Positions 1-11,671 of a stretch of 64,000 nt of DNA are shown piece after piece. The number at the start of each line of letters is the position of its first letter. The stretch's first letter is position 1. The notes under the pieces are model-generated. The model was not told the origin of the DNA. It saw only the letters and a list, made by a program, of their open reading frames with translations, and made no database searches. The position numbers were made by a program, and so were the translations under genes. Source of the DNA: Pseudeuparius sepicola (lineage: Eukaryota; Arthropoda; Insecta; Coleoptera; Anthribidae); NCBI GenBank assembly GCA_963920635.1, contig OY987308.1, forward strand, positions 5,026,225 to 5,090,224. Reading direction: 5' to 3'.

Positions 1-241
1 TAGTATAAAATATATGCGCGAGAGGGGAAATCTTTGCCACGGACATCAAAGGTGCCGACATTGAGTGAAACTTCTGATTCCCCTATTCTGTGTCATCGCC
101 TCCTAGGACCCACATACAACCAAAACAAAAGAGGATGACGAACGGCCATCTTGAAACCGAGGCCCTATTTTATATGCGTCCTTTCAAAAAATCGTTATTG
201 TGAAGAAACCAAGAACACCCGCAAGTTTACGAGATTCTTAC

Positions 242-346
242 CAGTTCGGGGGCCACGACCTGCACCATGTCCCTGGCCTCCCCAACCAGGGGCTTCGCCT
301 CACCCCCGGTCGCAATTAAATCTAAGCACAGCCGGCACACCTCCAT
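242..346 (-). CDS. Probable first coding exon of a ZAD zinc-finger protein
   Basis: On the minus strand an ATG at 346 in good context (A at -3, G at +4) opens a 35-codon exon starting MEVCRLCLDL and ending at a GTAAGA donor at 241. The CxxC with flanking hydrophobics is what the N-terminus of the insect ZAD domain looks like; ZAD is a protein-interaction module found ahead of C2H2 fingers in insect transcription factors. The exon ends in phase 0. The second ZAD cysteine pair would be in a later exon beyond the left edge. The open frame continues upstream to 520, but the internal ATG fits better. The ZAD call rests on a short motif, so it is moderate. Confidence 0.5.
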
Positions 347-562
347 TGTTGCCTGGTTTTGTACAATAAAACTAATTAAAAATGCTTCCTTACTAACTAG
401 TTTAACGCTTAAAATACTGTGTTGTGCGTTGGCGGGTGTTTTTCCGTTTCTTTGTGGACCTTTTGCACTTTTTCCGTCTGCGAGCCCGAGCACTTCTGCA
501 GCGAACCATAGCAACAGCAAAAATGGCGGCTTTTCGTTTGCCGTTTAGCGCACAAAATATAT

Positions 563-584
563 AGGTTAGGTTAGGTTAGGTTAG
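563..584. repeat. Short (TTAGG)n tract
   Basis: About four head-to-tail copies of TTAGG lie about 220 bp upstream of the ZAD-like exon start. TTAGG is the common insect telomere unit, but short interstitial tracts like this are frequent in insect genomes, so it does not indicate a chromosome end. Confidence 0.85.
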
Positions 585-602
585 CGTTTGGCGCGATCTT
601 TA

Positions 603-1166
603 AGGCCGGTCCACACGCAACGATGTATCGTACGATTTGCATGCGCAAGTAAATCGCTACAGATAAATCGTTACAAATTCAGTGCGTCCACATTATAATC
701 ATATAATATAATCAACTTATCGTGGTAAAGCTGCAATTTTCGCTTGATACAATAATCATGGAGGAAGGGTTTTTGGAGTATTTTGACGTTTTGTTTAAAT
801 GTTAAAAGGAAGAGGGAAATCAGGAAAGGTTCAAATAGTACTAGATGCTCTAGAGCATGGTTATACTGAAACGAAGTCTATTTTACCATTGAATTCTATT
901 ACAAACTTAGGCGAAATGGAAATAGGTAGGAATTAGCTACCGTCGCACCTAAAAACTACAAATCTCGGACAAGCGTACACAGGTTACGATTTGCATGCGC
1001 AAATCTCCCAAATCTATGCTTTTCGGCTCAGACTTTCAACCCCGACGTCCAACTTTGCACAGTTTTCAATTTTGTGCAAATCTGCTGTCCACAGGCAACG
1101 ATTTATCTGTAACGATTTACTTGCGCATGCAAATCGTACGATACATCGTTGCGTGTGGACCGGCCT
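603..1166. mobile_element. Foldback MITE, Harbinger-like
   Basis: The ends are inverted repeats of roughly 55-60 bp starting AGGCCGGTCCACACGCAACG and closing with the complement. TTA flanks both sides (600-602 and 1167-1169), which fits the 3-bp TTA/TAA target duplication of PIF/Harbinger elements. TTTAA (5 bp) is an alternative reading because the junction is palindromic. No transposase frame remains inside. Confidence 0.7.
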
Positions 1167-1199
1167 TTAAGCAGAGAACCACAAAAAAAAACCACAACT

Positions 1200-2088
1200 A
1201 GACGCGAGCTGTTTTCCAAGGCCTCCAACTACTTTTAAATCTGCATTGCACAATGACACTCCCGCACAGTTTGCTGTGGCAACCCGTGCACAATGACATT
1301 CTCGCACCGGTTGCTAAAATGATATTATACACAATGACTTACATTTCTCAATTAAAAACGAACATACAATGCTATGAGGCAATTTCTTTAGAGTCTCAGA
1401 AAAAGCGCGTTTTTTTGCATTCTTCTTAAGCACTAAAATTAAAATATAGTAAACGCAAACTGAGAAGGTGAGTTTTGAAAAGTGGATGAGGAACTAGTAG
1501 ATAATATAATAATACAGTAAATAAATGTTTAACAACCAATAAAATGGTTTTATACATAGGCCTAATTGCTATTAGTCCTTCCCCATAATTCTCATCTCAT
1601 TTCTGGATATTATAATATACCAAGTAGGTAGCGAATGTCATTAAATTATAAGTACACTAAATTACACTAAAGTAAAAAATCGTAATTTTTTTATTGTAGT
1701 AATGCCCATATTGGTGGCGAAGTGTACCTATAATTACACACAATTAGGAAAAATTACGTAATTTAATGTACAACTTTGAGTTTAGACAAAATGCTCATTT
1801 GGCTGCAGAGTGGACAGAACATCAAATTTAAGACGCCCTGTACCTGTCATGTAGCTTTATCTCTAAACATACCCATTTTTATAATTTTATTAGTTTTTTA
1901 ACTTAGATACGAAATGTTCTAATACAGAGAAATTCATGAATATTTTAAATTCATAACACGTTTTTAAAACACTTTGTATATTAATGATAACTGTAACGTA
2001 AATAATTTATACAATAATATAATAATAACAACAATTTTACAGCTAAATAGTAAAATTTACAGTAGAAATTCCATATATTATCTAATAT
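1200..2088. other. AT-rich non-coding stretch
   Basis: I see no gene, RNA or defined repeat here. Its only notable point is a short near-repeat at 1210-1310 (two copies of a phrase containing cacaatgac). Confidence 0.5.
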
Positions 2089-2096
2089 TTACTGTC

Positions 2097-2577
2097 TAGG
2101 GCTGTTCGATCTCCGAATTTCAGTATCGGAAATCGATCTGAAAAAATATCAATAAAATCGATCTTCGATATAATCGATCTTATCGATAAAATCGATCTTA
2201 TCGATAAAATCGATCTTATCGATATAATCGATCTTATCGATAAAATCGATCTTATCGATATAATCGATCTTATCGATAAAATCGATCTTATATATAATTG
2301 ATCTTATTGATAAAATCGATAAAATAAATTTTATTCAAGAAGCTAGACAAAAAAAGGCCGATCGGCTTGCTGCGGGCGCGGTCTGGACGCAATGGGTGCA
2401 GCAATTTCCTTTATTTTTGCAAACAATTTCAAAAGATAGATATAGTTGGAAAGATCGATAAAATCAAAAATATCGATAAAATCAAAAATATCGATAAAAT
2501 AAAAAATATCGATAAAATCGAAATTCAATATCGAGTATCGATAAAATCGATTTTATCGATATTTTGTCTCAGGCCTG
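2097..2577. mobile_element. Non-autonomous hAT element filled with TATCGATA repeats
   Basis: The element starts TAGGGCTG and ends CAGGCCTG, imperfect terminal repeats of hAT type. It is flanked by a perfect 8-bp duplication TTACTGTC (2089-2096 and 2578-2585), the hAT hallmark. Most of its length is a degenerate short tandem repeat of the phrase ATCTTATCGATAAA on the left and AAATATCGATAAAATC on the right. There is no coding capacity; the small open frames inside are products of the repeat. Confidence 0.8.
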
Positions 2578-2649
2578 TTACTGTCTAATATTTGAGATAC
2601 CCTGTATATCAAATTGCTCAATTACGCCAGCATGTCATCAGTCAGATAT

Positions 2650-2710
2650 GGTTAATAGCACAGACATATATGAGCAGTTCGTGCAGTTAAACTTGGGAGC
2701 ATGCGACTTA
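2650..2710 (-). pseudogene. Decayed zinc-finger unit beyond the family A stop
   Basis: Read on the minus strand, this stretch carries the family A linker (KSHAPK) followed by a CxxC finger start, matching the repeat units of 3424-5061. It is separated from them by the MITE at 2711-3371; the other side of the break resumes at 3372-3423 with TTATCAG. It shows that the finger array once extended further 3' and has decayed past the present stop codon. Confidence 0.65.
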
Positions 2711-3371
2711 AGCCGGGTCCAGACTATGTAACAAAAGGTGTTATATAACAAAGTTATATAACTTGTTAGAGAAAAGGAAATAAAAAAGTTATAAAACAGT
2801 GTTGTACAACATTTTCTATGCTACATAACATGTTTTATGTTATCCATCAGATGTCGGTAAAGATCAAAGGAAGTTATAAAACATTGTTCTATAGCACGCT
2901 CTGACTTGTCTACACTTGCAAATATGTTATTGAAACATATTCAGTCTGGCTCCAGCACTGTCCGCTGCAGTGTGTGCCTGTGCGTTTTGTAGTCAAGAAC
3001 CATCGTCCCACCAGTGAGGAGTGAGGAGGACATTTAATGTCTCCCGACAATGGGTCTAAATCATCTATTCTATAAGATCGTTTAAAAGAGCTGTACCACT
3101 ATATTTATCTCGAGCTTCCATTAACGAAGGCCGTAGCCAAAATCTTCGTTTAGATTTGACAGGTCGTCTAGACAAAATTACACAAGCTGCTGCATCCTCT
3201 ATGTTTGACGTCATTTCACATACTGGATAAAAAATTACGAACACTGTTTTTCTTGTTATATAATCCGGATGCTCCTGTTATATTAAACAAGTTAAAAAAT
3301 AAAGTTGTACAACAAATTTGTCGTACAACTTTGTTATATAACATCTTTTGTTACATAGTCTGGACCCGGCA
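2711..3371. mobile_element. Foldback MITE inserted in a zinc-finger unit
   Basis: Inverted repeats of about 50 bp start GCCGGGTCCAGACTATGTAA. The insertion splits a family A linker that reads gcgacttatcagcatgg in intact neighbours: left flank ends TTA, right flank restarts TTA (2708-2710, 3372-3374). The empty site therefore supports a 3-bp TTA duplication and a PIF/Harbinger origin. The outermost base pair (A and A) does not match. Confidence 0.75.
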
Positions 3372-3423
3372 TTATCAGAATGGTTTTCTGGGCATGAAGG
3401 AGAACATTCCACCCTTCCCATAT

Positions 3424-5061
3424 CTACTTGGAAGCAAGTGACTTATCAACATGGGCTGCTTCAAGGTGACGTTTCACATTATTTTTCCAGTTTGAGGTAA
3501 ATTGACAACTTGTACAGTTATACTTGGGAGCATGCGACTTATCAGCATGGACTGCATTAAGGTGATTCTTGAAATTCCCTTTTCGAATTGAGGTATAGGG
3601 ACACTTTGCACAGTTATACTTGGGAGCATGCGACTTATTAGCATGGATTTCATCACAATGTTTCTTCAAACTCTCTTTCCAGTTTGAGGTAAATGGGCAC
3701 TTTGTACAGTTATACCGGGGAGCATGCGACTTATCAGCATGGACTGCATTAAGGTGATTCTTTAAATTCCCTTTCCAGATTGTGGTAAATGAGCACTTTG
3801 CACATTTATACTTGGCAGTATGCGACTTATAAGCATGGACTGTATCACAATGTCTCTTTAAATTCTCTTTCCAGTTTGAGGTAAATGAGCACTTTGCACA
3901 GTTGTACTTGGGAGCATGCGACTTATCAACATGGACTGCATTAAGGTGTTTATTTAAATCCCCTTTCCATCTTGTGGTATAAGAACACTTTGTACAGTTA
4001 TACTTGGGAGCATGTGACTTATCAGCATGGATTACATCAATGTGTCTCTTTAAGTTCCCTTTGATATTTGAAGTATAAGAACACTTTGCACAGTTATACT
4101 TGGGAGTATGTGACTTATCTGCATGGACTCCTTCAAGGTGTTGTCTTAAACTATGTTTCAATCTTGAAGTAAACGGAGACTCATGCTTGGAAGCACACTT
4201 TAGACTCAGTTTTGAACCATTTTGTTCATGTTCATGGCTACTTTGATTATGGCTCTTCAACTTGTCCTTTCTTAATATACTGAAGGAGCATTTTGAGCAA
4301 GTATACTTCGTAGTAGAAGACTTATCAGCATTAGTATCAAGTCTTAGACTTGGCTTTGAACTAGTATTCATGGTACAACTTGTTTCGGGATCATTGCTTT
4401 CTCTATTAATTTGCTTCTCATTGTCATTTCTTAATTCGCCAAATGAGCAATCCCGCCCAGTCAAGTTATCATCAAACTTATCGCAATCAGCATGACCACC
4501 TTGCACAGCTATGTCTAATTTGTCACCAGCATGGATTGATTCACAATGATCTTGTAAACTGAGTTTCGAGATGGTGCTAAATGAGCACATGGGACAGAGA
4601 TATTTGTCCCGATTCCGAAATGACCATTTACGACCATGTCCAGTTTTTTTTGTAATGGTTCCAAATGTTGTGCTGCAAGGCAGAACTAAACGAGCACATT
4701 AAGCAGTTAAATATGCGGGTTGATTTCTTTTCTAATGGCATATCATGGCGGCTGTTAAACTTGGGCTTCTCTAATGGGCTATCCGCTTTGTTTTTAATCT
4801 TCAATGATGTTCTGTGATTCACACTGCTGCCGGTGGTATGCCAAATTGAGTTCATTGTTAGTCGAGTGTTCGGAATATTTGCATTCATTCTCGATCTCCT
4901 CGTGGCATTTCTCATTAGCCTCGTGTTGCGAATCATCACTTGCATTACCGCTACAGGGCACATGCTTGAAGTCGTTGTCTGCATCGGGCCAATGGTTGAC
5001 TATAAGCCAGCTGTCGCCTTCCTGCTGTTGAACAGGTGAGCGATACAAGTCACAATCTGAG
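3424..5061 (-). pseudogene. Family A zinc-finger terminal exon, copy A1 (two frameshifts)
   Basis: A 3' exon on the minus strand begins after a tttttcag acceptor at 5061 and runs to a stop at 3424. It parallels the open copy at 44448-46062: an acidic non-finger lead containing the phrase EGDSWLIVNHWPDAD, then about ten C2H2 fingers (C-x2-C-x12-H-x4-H) joined by ADKSHAPK-type linkers. Compared with that copy there is an extra base near 4795, creating an in-frame stop, and an extra A in an A8 run near 4655. Both are single-base gains at or beside A runs, so assembly error is possible and the gene may be intact. The last 388 residues are one open frame. The role is presumably sequence-specific DNA binding in the nucleus. 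One finger near 4190 has lost its normal spacing. At least 100 bp of upstream intron is also shared with the other copy. Confidence 0.8.
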
Positions 5062-5488
5062 CTGAAAAAGAATAGCCAATTAGGCGTAGCAAATATGAAG
5101 AGGATCCAATATATTTTTCTTATATGTAAAAACTATCAAGTGCTAGGAGAAAATTGGAGAAGGGATTAAAACAAATGTCGATTAATTTACTAATTGAATT
5201 TATTTATTAATAAAACTAATTTGCAAATCCTACTTTATTAACAGTAAAAAAATTAAACACATAATCTTAGAATCCTTTATCTTTAAATTCAGGATTTTAA
5301 TCGAAAGCTTTTTTTATGAAATTTCCCATTACTTTCAGCCTAAGTGCAGCTGATTTCAGCACTTCAGAGACACTGTAATACAGCAGTATTCAACTCGAAG
5401 AATAAAGCGACCCTCTTTTTTTTCGTTTTGCTCAAAGGGGATGCTAAATAATGAAGAGCCATTCTTTTTTTTGTGTGTACGGTATATA
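5062..5488. other. Intron-like sequence upstream of A1
   Basis: Bases 5062 to about 5180, read on the minus strand, match the intron just upstream of the exon at 44448, with the same polypyrimidine end and the same phrase around taagaaaaatatat. The rest is AT-rich with no recognised feature. Confidence 0.5.
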
Positions 5489-5760
5489 TAGGGTGAGTTT
5501 TTTTCGACGACCACTATGGGGATCTCGGAAACTAGCAGAGCTAGAACAAAGGTTAAATGGGGAAACAATTGCGGTTTTGAATGCTCAATCTAATGCCCTT
5601 TTGGATTTTTAAAAAAGTTCAAGGCTCACTAGATATTTTGAAAAGAGTGTTTTTTTGCTATTTCATCAGATCTCTGTAGCGCCGTTATTTCTGATTATAC
5701 AGAAAAACTGTAGAGACAAAAACTGTAGATAATTTTGGGCTTAATAAGGTTCTTCTTATA
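5489..5760. repeat. Extra end-unit of the Tc1/mariner-like family
   Basis: This is a 272-bp copy of the left end of the element that follows, starting GGGTGAGTTTTTTTCGA and joined head to tail to it through a ttcttcttata bridge. The same bridge joins the units at 16389-17215 in the opposite orientation. Confidence 0.75.
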
Positions 5761-7285
5761 CAGGGTGAGTTTTTTTCGATGCCCACTATGGGGATCTGGG
5801 AAACTAGCAGAGCTAGAACAAAGGTTAAACGGGGAAAGAATTGCAGTTTTGAATGCTCAATCTAATGCCCCTTTTGGATTTTTAAAAAAGTTCATGGCTC
5901 ACTAGATATTTTGAAAAGAGTGTTTTTTTGCTATTTCATCAGATCTCTGTAGCGCCGTTATTTCTGATTATACAGAAAAACTGTAGAGACAAAAATTGTA
6001 GATAATTTTGGGCTTAATAAGATAATCTAATCCAATTTTTTATGTTGTTTGTGATTTTTGAGATATGGCATAAACTTGTGTTTTTTTAGATGTAAATCAT
6101 AGTTGGCTGTGGCCTTATAAAATCCGGCAATTTTTGAGCTTTCCAAAAATGTAATACTCGGCATAATTATTATAAAAAATAAAAGAGCTATGGCTAATTT
6201 TCTGATTTTTTTTTTAAATTTTCACCTAGTCAGCCATGGAATATTTTCATAATTACGTTCTATTTTATAATTATACATACTTCAAACTTTCTAATATTTT
6301 GTTTTTAGCTGGTAACAAAATGTAACAAAATAAAACAAAAAATAAAAAACTCAAATTCAAATTATTATTATTTTAGAAGGTAACCTTTTAAAATAAAAAA
6401 GGTGTTCAAACAATCCACCATTATTATTTACGCAAATATTGCATCTTTTTAAAACTGAATTTGTCGCCTTTCTTAGAGAGCGCCTGTCAATACTGGCAAT
6501 TGCTTCTAAAACAGCTGCTCTTAATTCAACAATTGTCTCATACTTTATTTTGTACTGTTCTCCACAAAAAGAAATCCAAAACAGACAAATCGGGGGATCG
6601 GGGCTGTCAGGAAATAGATTTATTTCTCCCTATTCAACTATTTGGATAGAGCTGATCTAGGTAATTTCTTACGGGCAAATAATTATGTGGTGGAGCACCA
6701 TCATGATAATTTTTGTTTTATTTTGTTACATTTTGTAACCAGATAAAAATAAAATATTTGAAAGTTTGAAGTATGTCTTATTATAAAATAGAACGTAATT
6801 ATGAAAATATCCCATGGCTGACTATGTGAAAATTAAAAAAAAAAATCAGAAAATTAGCCATAGTTATTTTATTTTTTATAATAACTATGCCGAGTACTAT
6901 ATTTTTGGAAAGCTCAAAAAATAGCCGATTTGATAAGGCCACAGCCAACTATGATTTACATTTAAAAAAACACAAGTTTATGTCATATCTCAAAAATCAC
7001 AAACAACATAAAAAATTTGATAAGATTATCTTATTAAGCCCAAAATTATCTACAATTTTTGTCTCTACAGTTTTTCTGTATAATCAGAAATAATGGAGCT
7101 ACAGAGATCTGATGAAATAGCAAAAAATCACTCTTTTCAAAATATCTAGTGAGCCATGAACTTTTTAAAAAATCCAATAAGGGCATTAGATTGAGCATTC
7201 AAAACTGCAATTCTTTCCTCATTTAACCTTTGTTTTAGCTAGTTTCCGAGATCCCCATAGTGGGCATCGAAAAACACTCACCCTG
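5761..7285. mobile_element. Long-TIR Tc1/mariner-like element, copy 1
   Basis: It starts CAGGGTGAGTTTTTTTCGAT and ends with the complement CTCACCCTG, flanked by TA on each side (5759-5760, 7286-7287). The inverted repeats are very long, about 600 bp per arm. They enclose a damaged transposase fragment on the minus strand around 6430-6660. TA duplication plus a DDE-family remnant place it in the IS630/Tc1/mariner group; I do not recognise the named family. Confidence 0.8.
6430..6660 (-). pseudogene. Transposase C-terminal fragment, Tc1/mariner-like
   Basis: The minus strand encodes a peptide with RSPDLSVLDFFLW followed by a region rich in Leu/Ala and the terminal CxxNNG motif typical of the last part of mariner-like transposases. 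The acidic residue of the SPDL motif, the third catalytic aspartate in mariner relatives, is still present. Two in-frame stops interrupt the WPPRSP approach, so it is dead. Everything upstream, including the first two catalytic residues, is missing. Confidence 0.7.
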
Positions 7286-7287
7286 TA

Positions 7288-9373
7288 TAATGGACCATTG
7301 GTTTGCTTTGGAGCTATAAACAAATTGTTCTATTTTCATTCTTGCATACATTATAAAATATTCTTCCAAAATAATATCTAAAATTCTCGCTTCTTCAGCT
7401 GGTTGATTAGATCATACCATAATTAATTCCAAAATTAGTGTTTATTCTTCTGCAATTCACCTAATGGTCTGTGCATACCATTTTCTTCATGCGCATGGAA
7501 ATTTCATGTTACTGCAAACAAATCTACCTATAAAAGCTGTGTTAATACAATAAAACTGCCAAATACTGGATGCAAAGACAATTCGTTACAGTAAAAAAAA
7601 GGTAAATTGTAATAAAGCTGGATATTTAAAATTTGGGTCATTCTAAACGTCTGAAACTGACATTATCGATAACCACAGAATACCCCCCATAACCATATAA
7701 GTCGCCATTTTTTTTCGTAGAGTAGCGCCACTCCAGTCTGTAAACAACAGTGAAACTACTAGGTACATAACTGTAGGTACTTACATTATCCTATTCCTAA
7801 CCCTATTTCATGATAAAATTTTAAATTGTAAAGACTGGAATGAAAATAATATGTATCGTGACATATTTACTACATGAGGGTAAGTTAAAGTCTGAAAGTT
7901 ATTTAAGAGGATAATACACTACTTTTTGAGGTTACAAACGAGTATCACTAAGAAAAGTTTTTTAGAACTAAAAGATACCAGGATCTTAATTTTTAAAGTA
8001 ACGGCCAACTTTGATTCTGCCATAATTTTTGAGGATAATTATATGGTGCCCAGCGGGCATCCCAAGCAGAAAAGTCTTTAATTCATGATATTTCTACGAT
8101 ATCCCAGTAGGGGCCCCAGGCAAAATTATAAAAATATCACACTTATACGTGAATCTACTGTGGGCCTGGAAAAAGCCGCGGCCGGCGGTACTCCTTTGAG
8201 ATGCCGAAAACATGTACTCTCCTAAGTGCTTTTCAATGTTCGTTTCCTTTGATTCCGATGCCGCCGTGATCCCAGGTGTTGAGGCCCCTGGATAAAATTG
8301 GGGAAAATTCGGTATATAAGTAGGCGAGCTGAGAGTCGTGGTAGCAGTTTCGATCCAGAAGGCAATTGCCGCTGAAAGCCCTGCCCGAAAGAGGGCAGGC
8401 GGCCGCCCCTGTGGCCAGCCGGCCGCAGGCCATCACCCAATTGGTAATGAAGAAAACCAAAAAGGAAGTATTTTCCTAAGCACCGCCGTAAGTTTGGACT
8501 GACCCAAAAGTAAGATATTTTTGTTTTAATTCCTTTGTGTCTGAATTGCCTTTTTATTTTGAATTATTTTGAAAACTTGTAGAGAAATTGAATTTATTGT
8601 GCGATTTTTAATTAATTAGAAATAATTTCATAACTTTTGTGAACCGTATTATGATTTTTGGGAATTTATTTTGAACCATATTATTTTACTGTAGATCTCA
8701 GAGTTTTAGTTTATTCAAACAGAAATAATATCTTGTAACTTTTGTTGGAAAGTTGAAAGGGATTTGGGAAACTATTTATAGAGTCAATTATTTTGGGGTT
8801 GAAATCAGAATTCTGTGTTTAATTGAACTATTTTATGTCAGAAATTTCGAGTAAATTTGAATTACATTTTTATACAAACTTGAACTGGAAATTAAGCAAA
8901 GTTATACAGAGTCATCAATTAATTTTATTCTATTTTGGGAATCTTTTGCAATTTTTGTATTTTTAATCTGAAGGTTTGTCATTTTATACCATAGTTATGT
9001 ATTTGTGCCATTTTGTCATATTGTTTTGTGTCTTATTTAAATTCTATTGTTTATCAGTGTACCTTTTGAAACGTTTGGGATTTGTTACTTAGAAAAGGGT
9101 CATATTTCAGATATCTTGAGTGTAGCAATGTACTGTTTGGTACTTAATTTTAATATGCACGTTAAACTATCCCTGTGTTTCCGTCATACACCATCTAACA
9201 GGGTAGAAGCATCACAATTATTTTGCAAGACACTCAAATTAGGCAGAGAAGTCCGAAAAGCGACACACCTATTCAATTAAAAAAAATATATTACAGTGAT
9301 ATAGGAAAGAAACAATTATTAAAAAATCAACTAGTCCACAATAATTGAGAACCAATCTGGTGTACTTTTTAGT
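7288..9373. other. Gene-poor stretch; possible old promoter or LTR remnant at 8040-8520
   Basis: No supported gene. Bases 8150-8480 are distinctly GC-rich for this window and include a tatataag TATA-like box at 8321, an arrangement seen in LTRs and core promoters. I found no second copy in the window, no TG..CA ends and no coding frame of substance, so the nature is open. From 8500 the sequence is T-rich. Confidence 0.25.
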
Positions 9374-9381
9374 AACCTGAA

Positions 9382-11134
9382 CAGAGCTGGGCAGATCTAT
9401 TTAAAAAAGATCGTTTTAAAGATCTTAGATCTAGATCTTTTTTGTTTCACTAAAGAACGATCTTTTTTAAAAAGTTCATTTCAAAAAGATCTGATCTTTG
9501 ATCTTAATTTGACGATTTTAGATCATTTCAAATATCTAAGATCGTTTAAAAGATCTAAGATCCTTTTAAAGATCTAAGATCGTTTTAAAGATCTAAGATC
9601 GTTTTAGAGATCTAAGATCGTTTTAAAGATCTAAGATCTTTAAAAGGATCTAAGATCGTTATAACGATCTAAGATCTTTTCCTCATTTTTTGTTTTCGTT
9701 CATTTTTGAAACGTTTCTGTGATTTTTTTCTATAAAATAATGTTTTATTTTTGAAGAATAAAAAATAGTGCTCTAGGTTGTTGTAGGAATAAGAGTTTTT
9801 GTTTCTATATCTACATATTTGTAAAATATATTCTCATTTTGACCTCAATTGTTGTAAGTAGTTCGTTTTTGAAACGTTTCTGTGACTTTTTTAATAAAAA
9901 ATAATATAGGTAGAAACGTAAGTACTTATATATTTTTTAGAAGAATGAATAGTTTTGTACTAACAAGGATTTTTCTTTTTATACATATAATCTACATATT
10001 ATTTCTAAAATATATAATAATAATAATAATAATAATTCTCACCCTCACAATACTCCAAACTAGGAGTACCCCAGAAGCAACCACATGCTTGTGCGGGGGA
10101 GGGGGGCAATTACTATTATTTTGTCTTCGTTGCCATTTGCGGCTAGGGCCGACTTTTTTCCCGATAGAACTAGGATAGCATTCGCTCAAGTACTACGGAA
10201 AACCCTAGAAAACCGTAGTAATCCCAGTGAGTGTAGGACAATTAGTGAATCACACGGGTAAAGCTATTTAGGAGCAATATCGTGAACCCACATTTGTCCA
10301 GCCCTCTTGGCCATAGCGGTGTTTTTTCTTTTAAAGACATGTTGCAGCGCCAGCCTCGAACCAAGGTCGATCGAAGGCAGAAAAACATGCAGTCTAAAAA
10401 GTCAGCGCCGGTACGAGCGACGCCACCGCGGCCGTATGTATTACGAATTCAGTTACTTACGTTACTAACGAGCGTTCATTTAAAGCAGTTTACCTCAGGA
10501 GATCTCTAGGTCTCAGCTAAAGTGCAAATTATCAGAATTCGCGAAAATGACAAAAATAATATAAACAAACTGACGTATATTTTACCTACAACAAGAACCT
10601 ATTTTGAGGTCTAATTTAAATGAATGCTTTATGTTAATTTGTATTTTATTTTCAATTATCTATTTCTCAAAATTCCGAATTTTATAACTTAAATTATAAA
10701 ATTATAAATTGCATAAAAATAATCGGTGAACACGTTTTTAGTTAGAGTCTTAACTTTACGTAACTAGTTACGTAAAATTTTACTTTACACAACTAGTTAC
10801 GTAAAACTGGACGTATCATCACTTGCTCAGGTTTTGAAAGATGTCACTTTATACTATGGCAAAATTAGGAAAAGTATTTATAGACATCTATATCTAGTTA
10901 TATATAATATCATGAATTTTGTTCAAAGATCTTAGATCATTTAGAGGATCTTAGATCATTTAGAAGATCTTAGATCGTTTAGAATATCATAGATCGTTCA
11001 AGAGATCTTAGATCGATTGATATTTTATAAATAGATCATTTTTAGAAGATCTAAGATCTAAGATCGTTTTTGCATGAAAAGATATATTTTTAAACGATCC
11101 TAGATCTTTTTTGGAGCGATCTTTCCCAGCTCTG
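9382..11134. mobile_element. Non-autonomous hAT element, complete copy
   Basis: Starts CAGAGCTGGGCAGATC and ends with the complement of CAGAGCTGGGAAAGATCG. It is flanked by a perfect 8-bp duplication AACCTGAA (9374-9381, 11135-11142). Both subterminal regions (9400-9675 and 10925-11115) are dense arrays of AGATCTAAGATCGTTTTA-type repeats, presumably transposase-binding or hairpin sites. The interior holds an (AAT)n microsatellite near 10017 and an 18-bp palindrome around ttacgtaactagttacgtaa (10757). No transposase frame is left. A second copy lies at 21744. Confidence 0.9.
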
Positions 11135-11142
11135 AACCTGAA

Positions 11143-11667
11143 TAATAAACATATTTTAATCTTTAAGTATAATTTAATTTTGTTGTTAATCTTAATGCTT
11201 CAAAGACTCAGCCATGGCAGCAGAAAAAGAAGAAGGCAATAAAATGCTGTCAGTTGTTGCCAAGATAGATTAGAACAGCAAAAAAAAACACAACTAATAT
11301 TTTTATCAAAGGCTCAGTCCAGTATTTCTAATGGGGAACTTGAACAATTTTTTTTTATTTCTTTAATATATTTACCTATCTACAGAAAGAGCACATACCA
11401 AATATCAGCCCTCAAATCGCAATATTTGATTTGCAATAAATAATTAAACTTGAGACCTCAAGCTATTCATTTGAAACGACACGAAAAGCGCAGTAATGGT
11501 TGTGACATCATATAGCTCTATTTATCAGAAGGCAGTGACAGGAGTGACAGCTGCACAGAATTAGGGAAGGAAGAATGGAAATTTAACGTTAAAATAAACA
11601 GTTCAGCGATCCATTTCCAGAGGGATCTGATGTAGATCAAAAATAAGAACCGCCTAAAAGACCAAAT
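11143..11667. other. Intergenic sequence without recognised features
   Basis: AT-rich with no open frame of note and no repeat that I could match elsewhere in the window. Confidence 0.5.
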
Positions 11668-11671
11668 TTAA

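Noticed and set aside
563..584. Telomere or subtelomere
   Set aside because: Only about four TTAGG units, far too few, and surrounded by ordinary sequence; short interstitial tracts are common in insects.
2130..2560. CRISPR-like or regulatory repeat array
   Set aside because: Repeats have no unique spacers and lie inside a transposon with an 8-bp duplication; they are short tandem repeats in a eukaryotic genome.
8222..8460. Minus-strand frames in the GC-rich patch
   Set aside because: Short, overlapping and without domain; more likely due to base composition.
10086..10106. G-quadruplex near 10095
   Set aside because: Only two long G runs (GGGGG and GGGGGG) plus shorter ones; weaker than the motif at 62527.
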